From JBHHXG01 sp046756985 (GTDB taxonomy: Bacteria > Pseudomonadota > Zetaproteobacteria > Mariprofundales > Mariprofundaceae): a stretch of DNA of 11,588 nt. Position numbers and translations under genes: made by a program. Numbering within the stretch: the stretch's first letter is position 1; every line of letters starts with the position of its first letter. Below the pieces are notes generated by a model. The model did no database searches and was not told where the DNA came from. It was given only the letters and a program-made list of their open reading frames with translations. Where the stretch lies: positions 1 to 11,588 of the forward strand of contig JBHHXG010000051.1 in the NCBI GenBank assembly GCA_046756985.1, written 5' to 3'. Shown here piece by piece: positions 6,984-11,588 of this stretch.

Positions 6984-7817
6984 ATGAACATGCCCCGCCT
7001 TGTTCTTGCATTGCTCACATATACCCTGGTTCTGACATCGGTATCCTGTACCCAGCCGGGTCCGGAGCTGTCTTCTGAAGAACTTTCCGCCATTGGCCAG
7101 CTAATCTACCGCAACGAATGTGCTGGAAAGGAAAGCTGTCTGACTTCATGGAATGCTGGCGAAGAATTTGCATCGCTCGGTATCGGGCATTTCATCTGGT
7201 ACCCGGCGGGTGCCACCAAACAATTTGACGAAAGCTTTCCCAAGCTGCTGCACTATATGCATGCAGAAGGAGCGCCCATACCGGTATGGCTGGCGGAGAA
7301 CTTTGACGCTCCATGTCCATGGGCAAGCCGGAAGGCCTTTCTTGCTGCAAGAAATACCCAGAAAATGAACGAATTGCGTCAATTTCTGGCTAAAAGTAAG
7401 CAAAAACAGGCAGAATTTATGTCAAAACGGCTTAATAATGCGTTGCCGAGGATGCTGGCATCCATACCCGAGTCCCAGCGCAGCTATGTCCGCCAGCAGT
7501 TTGACCGAGTGGCGCATGCACCGATGGGTATGTATGCGCTCATTGATTATGTCAATTTCAAGGGCGAAGGCATAAAACCAAGCGAGCGCTACCGGGAGCA
7601 GGGTTGGGGACTGCTGCAGGTGCTTGAAGCCATGCAGGGAGAGGAGAAGGGATCCGTAGCCATCCAGGCCTTTGCCCGGACCGCCCGGCAGATACTGAAA
7701 CGCCGCGTCCGGAACTCGCCGCCCGAGCGCAACGAAGCCCGCTGGCTGACAGGATGGGAGCATCGCCTGCAAACCTATGTGACCGCAAGCGGTATCGCCG
7801 AAGGAAATGCCGGATAG
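6984..7817 (+). CDS. Exported protein, probable lipoprotein, with a lysozyme-like motif
   Basis: The 277-residue protein has a short hydrophobic signal (residues 4-21) ending TSVSC at C22. This is a weak lipobox; threonine at +2 would favour the outer membrane. The mature part includes IYRNECAGK (E45) followed by ASLGIGHFIWYP (residues 63-74). This resembles the catalytic Glu and the TIGIGH turn of T4-type lysozymes, though the spacing is a few residues longer. Other apparently conserved blocks are CPWASRKAF, YALIDYVNFKGEG and EARWLTGWEHRL. I believe similar proteins of this size occur in other proteobacteria as conserved hypotheticals. A role on peptidoglycan is inference from the motif and export signal; the catalytic aspartate is not identified. 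It lies between the small membrane protein and arfB, nine bp before the latter. Confidence 0.8.
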   Translation: MNMPRLVLALLTYTLVLTSVSCTQPGPELSSEELSAIGQLIYRNECAGKESCLTSWNAGEEFASLGIGHFIWYPAGATKQFDESFPKLLHYMHAEGAPIPVWLAENFDAPCPWASRKAFLAARNTQKMNELRQFLAKSKQKQAEFMSKRLNNALPRMLASIPESQRSYVRQQFDRVAHAPMGMYALIDYVNFKGEGIKPSERYREQGWGLLQVLEAMQGEEKGSVAIQAFARTARQILKRRVRNSPPERNEARWLTGWEHRLQTYVTASGIAEGNAG

Positions 7818-7826
7818 GCTTGATTC

Positions 7827-8252
7827 GTGATTCAGATTGCCCCTGATATCATCATTGACGAAAGTAAAATCCAGCTGGAATTTGTCCGTGCCTCGGGTCC
7901 AGGCGGGCAAAACGTGAACAAGCTTGCAACGGCAGTAAAACTCCGCTTCGATGTGGAGGCATCCTCTTTGCCCGTTGATATCCGCAGACGGCTTCGACAA
8001 CTGGCCGGCAAAAGAATCAACAAGGAAGGTATCCTGGTGATTGATGCTCGCAGGCACCGGACCCAGGAAAGAAACCGACAAGACGCATTAAACCGACTGG
8101 TCGGACTTATTCAGAAGGCGGCCGTAGCCCCCAAGGCAAGACGTAAAACAAGGCCGACGCAGGCATCAAGGCAACAGCGCCTGGAAAACAAGCAGCGCCG
8201 CAGCCAAACCAAACGCCTGCGCAAGCCCGCTTCGGCTTCCGAAGACACCTGA
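7827..8252 (+). CDS. arfB: Peptidyl-tRNA hydrolase ArfB (ribosome rescue factor)
   Basis: ArfB binds stalled ribosomes lacking a stop codon and hydrolyses the peptidyl-tRNA, releasing the nascent chain. The catalytic GGQ is in RASGPGGQNVNKL (residues 21-33; Q28), the class I release-factor-type signature. The N-terminal domain of about 100 residues is followed by a strongly basic, Ala/Arg/Lys/Gln-rich tail (residues 100-135), which in E. coli YaeJ enters the empty mRNA channel. Length 141 matches the family. The start is GTG 7827, nine bp after the previous stop, with GGATAGG just upstream. It is the fourth gene of the trmFO operon, and DUF2784 starts four bp after its stop. Confidence 0.95.
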   Translation: MIQIAPDIIIDESKIQLEFVRASGPGGQNVNKLATAVKLRFDVEASSLPVDIRRRLRQLAGKRINKEGILVIDARRHRTQERNRQDALNRLVGLIQKAAVAPKARRKTRPTQASRQQRLENKQRRSQTKRLRKPASASEDT

Positions 8253-8256
8253 GAAA

Positions 8257-8619
8257 ATGCTATACCGGATTGCCGCCGATATGACTGTTGTGCTGCATTT
8301 CGCATTTGTCCTGTTTGCAGTGCTGGGAGGTTTGCTTGTACTGAAATGGTGGCACTGCATTTGGCTGCATGTCCCGACGTTTATCTGGGCTGCGCTGGTC
8401 ATGTTTACCGGCTGGATATGCCCGCTAACACCGCTGGAAATATGGCTGCGCCAACAGGGCGGAGAGGCTTCCTATCACTCCAGCTTTATCGAGCACTACA
8501 TTCTTCCGGTGCTTTACCCCACAGCTCTCACGCGGGAGCTACAAGTGTTTCTGGGCATCATGGTCCTGATTGTTAATCTTGGCGTTTATAGCTGGCTGTG
8601 GCTTAGGCACAAAAAGTAA
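8257..8619 (+). CDS. DUF2784 integral membrane protein
   Basis: The protein has 120 residues with about four membrane segments: residues 8-29, 37-54 with the conserved WLHVPTFIWAALVMFTGWICPLTPLE block, a polar loop (GGEASYHSSFIEHYILPVLYP), and 97-115. The HFAFVLFAVLGG start, the GWICPLTPLE turn and the S-FIEHYILPVLYP loop are hallmarks of the DUF2784 family, whose function is unknown. Histidines H14, H33 and H38 sit in or near membrane helices, which could suggest metal or haem contact, but this is speculation. It starts four bp after arfB, so translational coupling is likely. It is the last gene of the operon. Confidence 0.88.
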   Translation: MLYRIAADMTVVLHFAFVLFAVLGGLLVLKWWHCIWLHVPTFIWAALVMFTGWICPLTPLEIWLRQQGGEASYHSSFIEHYILPVLYPTALTRELQVFLGIMVLIVNLGVYSWLWLRHKK

Positions 8620-8628
8620 AATGCCAGA

Positions 8629-8645
8629 GCCCTTATCGCTAGGGC
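8629..8645. terminator. Short hairpin between convergent DUF2784 and hda-like genes (weak)
   Basis: GCCCT (8629-8633) and AGGGC (8641-8645) can form a 5-bp GC-rich stem with a 7-nt loop in the 48-bp gap between convergent genes. Location suits a terminator, but no T run follows on either strand, so this is tentative. Confidence 0.3.
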
Positions 8646-8667
8646 AGAGGCGTGCTAGAGCATCTGT

Positions 8668-9420
8668 TCAGAGCAGGCTCGTTTGCGACTCATTCAGTAA
8701 TTGTTGTATCTGCTGCCTTGTCCAAGCCTGGCTGATGCGCCGCTTGCCTCTCCCTATCGAAGTCGTTTCAAGCCGCTTTAAGGCCGGAATCAGCACATCC
8801 AGCTTCCTTGGCAACTGTGCCAGCAAAACATCCAGCACATTCTCCTTTACATCCCATTGCAGCGAAGAAGCCACAGATCGTAATACCATGCGCAGCTCAT
8901 GATCTGAGCGGGGCGATGCAAACTCAATCCGCTCCATGCTCTTCAATCGGCTGGCAAGCTCTGGTGGTGCCATTGCCTCCTCGGGACAGCGCCAGGCCAC
9001 AAGCAGTGGACGACGCATATCCCGTGCCCGCTCAATCAGATGAAACAACGCCAACCCGCTGGCCGGCAGCAAGGCGCCGGCTGGAATATCCACCGCCCAG
9101 AAAGCCCTGGATTCCAACATAGTAAGCCAGGCCTGCACCTGCCCAAAAGCATGGCCCGGATTCTGTGCAGAGACACAGATGAGCCCCAATTGCGGCTGTT
9201 CCTGTTGCAAGGCATGTAACAAATGGGTTTTTCCTGCGACAGCCTCGGAAGTCAGCCAAATTCTCCCGCCATGCACCTGCCATAGCGCAATCCGGTTGCA
9301 GGCATCCTCCACGCCAGCGTGTCTTTCCCAATGTCCATAATCATAACTTGGTGGGATAACCAGCCCGAGCCGCTGCTGCCGCAATATCGTATTTTGCTGA
9401 CGACCCTGTAATTTAGCCAT
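8668..9420 (-). CDS. hda: Hda-like DnaA-family protein with degenerate ATPase motifs
   Basis: Hda works with the sliding clamp to promote hydrolysis of DnaA-ATP and so prevents re-initiation of replication. This 250-residue protein has a Q-x-x-L-x-L clamp-binding motif near the N-terminus (QQRLGL, residues 15-20), as in Hda. The Walker A position reads SEAVAGKTHLLHAL (residues 58-71): GKT is kept but the glycines before it are lost. Walker B is reduced to FWAVDIP, with a single Asp (D111). The sensor region LLVAWRCPEE...PPELASRLKSMERIEF keeps the family's SRL element. The N-terminal layout and size fit Hda, not DnaA, and no domain IV DNA-binding region exists. The start overlaps the end of the phosphatidyltransferase gene by 8 bp, so it is the last gene of a minus-strand operon. 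Confidence 0.82.
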   Translation of the reverse strand: MAKLQGRQQNTILRQQRLGLVIPPSYDYGHWERHAGVEDACNRIALWQVHGGRIWLTSEAVAGKTHLLHALQQEQPQLGLICVSAQNPGHAFGQVQAWLTMLESRAFWAVDIPAGALLPASGLALFHLIERARDMRRPLLVAWRCPEEAMAPPELASRLKSMERIEFASPRSDHELRMVLRSVASSLQWDVKENVLDVLLAQLPRKLDVLIPALKRLETTSIGRGKRRISQAWTRQQIQQLLNESQTSLL

Positions 9421-9967
9421 CTTCTACATTCACTGCTTTGCGCATCCACACAAGCATGTACTGCACGCCTGAAAGGCAGGTCAGGGCAAAGGTGAGCCAC
9501 AGGATCGCCTGCATCAATACCTCCGGCAGCGGCCATATAGCATGCAACAGTACCGAAACCACAAAAACAATCTGAAAAAATGTTGTGGCTTTGGACGCCA
9601 TGCTCGGCTCCATTTTCAGTCGATGTGTCACCAGTTCATAGGCAATTGCGCCGATAATGATAATGGCATCACGAAACACCACGGCCAGGAAAAGGTACAA
9701 CGGCACCTGATCGATTATGAAAAGCGCGACAATCGTGCCAATAAGCATTAATTTATCCGCAAGTGGATCCATATAGGCGCCAACGGTGCTGCGCTGATTA
9801 AAATAGCGGGCGATTGCGCCGTCCAGCATATCCGTCAGGCCTGCTGTTACCATAAACAGCAACGCCATCACAGCTTCTCCCTTAAGAATGGCATAGACAA
9901 TAAACGGCGTGAGAATGATGCGTGCCAGCGTCAAAAGATTGGGCACATTAAGAATCTTTCCTTGCAT
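9413..9967 (-). CDS. CDP-alcohol phosphatidyltransferase family protein
   Basis: A polytopic inner-membrane enzyme that joins a CDP-activated lipid to an alcohol with release of CMP, feeding phosphatidylglycerol or cardiolipin synthesis. The full signature D-x2-DG-x2-AR-x8-G-x3-D-x3-D is intact from D46 to D71 (DMLDGAIARY ... GAYMDPLAD), holding the Mg-binding aspartates. NLLTLARIILTPFIVY begins the first membrane helix, and five or so more follow. At 184 residues it is PgsA-sized, but the FRDAIIIIGAIAY segment recalls CMP-forming cardiolipin synthase relatives, so I leave the symbol blank. A longer frame upstream to 10054 overlaps the DUF2066 gene. I chose ATG 9967 because AAGGA sits four bases before it and it follows the DUF2066 stop by seven bases. 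Confidence 0.9.
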   Translation of the reverse strand: MQGKILNVPNLLTLARIILTPFIVYAILKGEAVMALLFMVTAGLTDMLDGAIARYFNQRSTVGAYMDPLADKLMLIGTIVALFIIDQVPLYLFLAVVFRDAIIIIGAIAYELVTHRLKMEPSMASKATTFFQIVFVVSVLLHAIWPLPEVLMQAILWLTFALTCLSGVQYMLVWMRKAVNVEDG

Positions 9968-9974
9968 GGAATCC

Positions 9975-10946
9975 TTACTGCGCCAACCAGCCATCAGGCC
10001 TTGGAGAAAGCTGCATGCCATTGCGGGCGAACCAGCCAGCGAGCCAGCTGTCATCCGCGCTCTTCAGAATCAGGCGATATTGCTGGACTTCACTGCTCAG
10101 CAGATATGGCACAAGGGCGGCCACACGCGGATTACGGCGCAGCGCGTCCTCAAGCAGCACCTGCTCCGGCAGTGCTACGTTGCGCTGAAGTGTCAGCATA
10201 ACTTCCAGCCCGTCCTGTGCTGTTGGAACACCCTCCTCCGTGTCTGCTACCGCATCAGCAGATACAGCTATCGCCGCATCGCTGGCATACGCATCCCGCG
10301 CCTTCAGCATAACTTCCAGAAGCCAGTCCTGCATTTGTGGCAATGGATCACCCGCTTCCAATACTTTTGTTTCGACAAATTCGGGCAACCGCGAATTGCC
10401 CCGCACGCTGAGGCTGACCTGTTGCTGATCCAGCCATCGCCAGCTTAACACCAGTGCCGGTGCTCGCTCTTTCAGCTGATAGCCCCAATGTGTGGCTTCT
10501 TCGTCTGCATAAGACACAAGCAACGCCGCACTCTGTGGCATACTGATACCGGAAAGATTGTGCATGTAAACAGTCACATTGAAGCCAGGAGGCGTTTCTA
10601 TGTAAGGAATCTGTTGCTTTTTCAGATACTGGAATACCCTGCTGCGATTAAAGGTAATACGTATGCCATCAGCTGTGGGTGAGGCGCGCAGAAGCAGACC
10701 CAGGCCCCGCACGTCTTCCGGGATGGCATTGCGCACATGCATGGGAATCAGACGATTCCAAAGCATCGGTAATGCAACCTCAACAGCCTTTTTGATATCT
10801 GCTCGCAAGACCTGTATCTGCCCATTTTCTTCATCAGGCAAGATCTCCACCCGCATGCGCGGATCGGTGCCAAGCACCTGTGCACTGCAAAGCAGTGCCA
10901 GTATAGCCAAACCATAAAGGCTCTTGAATTTATATCTCCGGCTCAC
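9975..10946 (-). CDS. DUF2066 exported protein
   Basis: The 323-residue protein has a signal peptide (basic MSRRYKFK, hydrophobic LAILALLCSA, then QVLG) and a probable periplasmic mature part. Blocks such as LRADIKKAVEVALPMLWNRLIP, GIRITFNRSRVFQYLKKQQIPYI and the later ALVLSWRWLD fit the DUF2066 family, which has no known function and often lies near purM or hda in proteobacteria. An alanine/aspartate-rich linker (about residues 217-240) leads to a C-terminal domain ending in DDSWLAGWFARNGMQL. The start is GTG 10946: it overlaps the sspB stop in a GTGA arrangement, with GAGTGG about six bases upstream, which indicates coupled translation. Confidence 0.8.
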   Translation of the reverse strand: MSRRYKFKSLYGLAILALLCSAQVLGTDPRMRVEILPDEENGQIQVLRADIKKAVEVALPMLWNRLIPMHVRNAIPEDVRGLGLLLRASPTADGIRITFNRSRVFQYLKKQQIPYIETPPGFNVTVYMHNLSGISMPQSAALLVSYADEEATHWGYQLKERAPALVLSWRWLDQQQVSLSVRGNSRLPEFVETKVLEAGDPLPQMQDWLLEVMLKARDAYASDAAIAVSADAVADTEEGVPTAQDGLEVMLTLQRNVALPEQVLLEDALRRNPRVAALVPYLLSSEVQQYRLILKSADDSWLAGWFARNGMQLSPRPDGWLAQ

Positions 10947-11404
10947 TTAACCACTCGCAGGTGACGCACCTTTTTGCCCGGTAAGGAAGGCTCTTTCTCC
11001 GCATGTTCTGCATCATCCGTTGCGGTTTCTATTCTCTCCGGAGTCATATCACGTACGGCCTGTACAATGGTGCGTATGGTCTCCGGCACATTTTCCTCCC
11101 AGATAATGCCATTCTCAATGTTATCATTCGGTAGGTATGTGGCCCAGATTGCATGCATCGGCACCCGGCATGCATACGTCTGGCCGGAAAAGGAGAAATC
11201 GGACTCAAGCGTATCATCACGGATATAGATTGCCTGCGGCATACGTGCATTCAGCACCAGCCTTAATGCCGGGTCTCCCTTAAGATGATCTGGTAGCTGT
11301 ACATCATCACCCGTGGCATCCACAATAATGTAGATACGCCCATGTTTGGCGAAAAATTCCCGTAATTTTTTGGCCTTGGCCGTATCGGCAAAGCTCAGGC
11401 TCAT
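10943..11404 (-). CDS. sspB: ClpXP protease specificity-enhancing factor SspB
   Basis: SspB binds SsrA-tagged proteins from stalled ribosomes, and some other substrates, and delivers them to ClpXP. The 153-residue protein has an N-terminal helix (KAKKLREFFAKHG) and strands IYIIVDAT, LRLVLNARMPQAIYI and FSFSGQTYACRVPMHAIWATYL, which fit the substrate-binding domain. An acidic linker follows (ETATDDAEHAEKEPS). It ends in VRHLRVVK; the LRVVK tail is the ClpX-docking module known from E. coli SspB. I prefer ATG 11404 over the longer frame to 11464: GGAGG lies six bases upstream, and the extra residues run back toward rnpB. It is the first protein gene after rnpB, with DUF2066 starting inside its stop codon. 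Confidence 0.92.
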   Translation of the reverse strand: MSLSFADTAKAKKLREFFAKHGRIYIIVDATGDDVQLPDHLKGDPALRLVLNARMPQAIYIRDDTLESDFSFSGQTYACRVPMHAIWATYLPNDNIENGIIWEENVPETIRTIVQAVRDMTPERIETATDDAEHAEKEPSLPGKKVRHLRVVK

Positions 11405-11471
11405 CACAAACCTCCGGAATAAAAACACATCTGTAAAACGATAACCGTATTGGAGCAAGGACACAAAACAA

Positions 11472-11588
11472 ATGCGGAGCGGCCCTGTAAGCCGGGTTCT
11501 GTACTTCCGGACTGGAAGTGGTGGTCATTCATCTGGGCCTGCCATTGCTGACAGGCTCGAGCAGCCTACCCGGAAGCATGCGCGGGCC
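11472..11588 (-). ncRNA. rnpB: RNase P RNA (rnpB), 3' portion, cut by window edge
   Basis: Read on the minus strand, this contains the universally conserved RNase P core: GTAGGCTGCTCGAGCC, then AGATGAATGAC, then ACAGAACCCGGCTTA (11489-11503) near the 3' end. The RNA is the catalytic subunit that cuts the 5' leader from precursor tRNAs. The final bases GGCCGCTCCGC should be the 3' strand of helix P1; its partner lies beyond the window, so the exact end is approximate. A T-rich stretch (ATTTGTTTTGTG) follows before the sspB leader. At least two thirds of the gene is outside the window. Confidence 0.95.

Noticed and set aside
7422..8081. Long minus-strand frame (219 codons) across the secreted protein and arfB
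   Set aside because: It spans two well-supported plus-strand genes, and its product is not protein-family-like.
9968..10054. 29-residue N-terminal extension of the phosphatidyltransferase
   Set aside because: It overlaps the DUF2066 coding end, while ATG 9967 has an AAGGA ribosome site and matches the family start.

Overview
This window comes from a bacterial chromosome, and the gene set points to a proteobacterium. RNase P RNA, an Hda-like DnaA-family protein and an SspB ending in the ClpX-binding LRVVK tail are typical proteobacterial genes. TrmFO, rather than the TrmA usual in Gammaproteobacteria, suggests a lineage such as Zetaproteobacteria or Magnetococcia. That placement is inference from gene content. 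I see no phage, IS element, CRISPR array or tRNA.

Left part (1-3489, plus strand): the last 27 codons of a probable class III aminotransferase, a POT-family peptide transporter, and a 593-residue cobalamin-type radical SAM enzyme of unknown substrate with a GTG start and a good Shine-Dalgarno site. Region 3490-3738 has no protein gene. On the minus strand it holds a full-length but divergent 5S rRNA-like sequence followed by a clear intrinsic terminator.

Middle (3739-5340): a minus-strand YqaA/DedA-type membrane protein diverges from an O6-alkylguanine-DNA methyltransferase family gene. That gene converges, with overlapping ends, on a minus-strand periplasmic SIMPL-domain protein.

Plus-strand operon (5398-8619): trmFO, a small membrane protein with an apparent start-proximal frameshift, a secreted protein (probable lipoprotein) carrying a lysozyme-like motif, arfB (ribosome rescue) and a DUF2784 membrane protein, tightly packed. 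A 57 bp gap with a strong hairpin separates trmFO from the divergent SIMPL gene.

Minus-strand operon (8668-11588): rnpB (3' part only), sspB, a DUF2066 exported protein, a CDP-alcohol phosphatidyltransferase and an Hda-like protein, with start/stop overlaps or gaps of a few bases. It mixes RNA processing, ClpXP delivery, phospholipid synthesis and replication-initiation control.

Most of the window is housekeeping. The best leads are the isolated 5S-like locus, the lysozyme-like motif in the secreted protein, the ATPase-degenerate Hda homologue that keeps a clamp-binding motif, and the frame break after trmFO.
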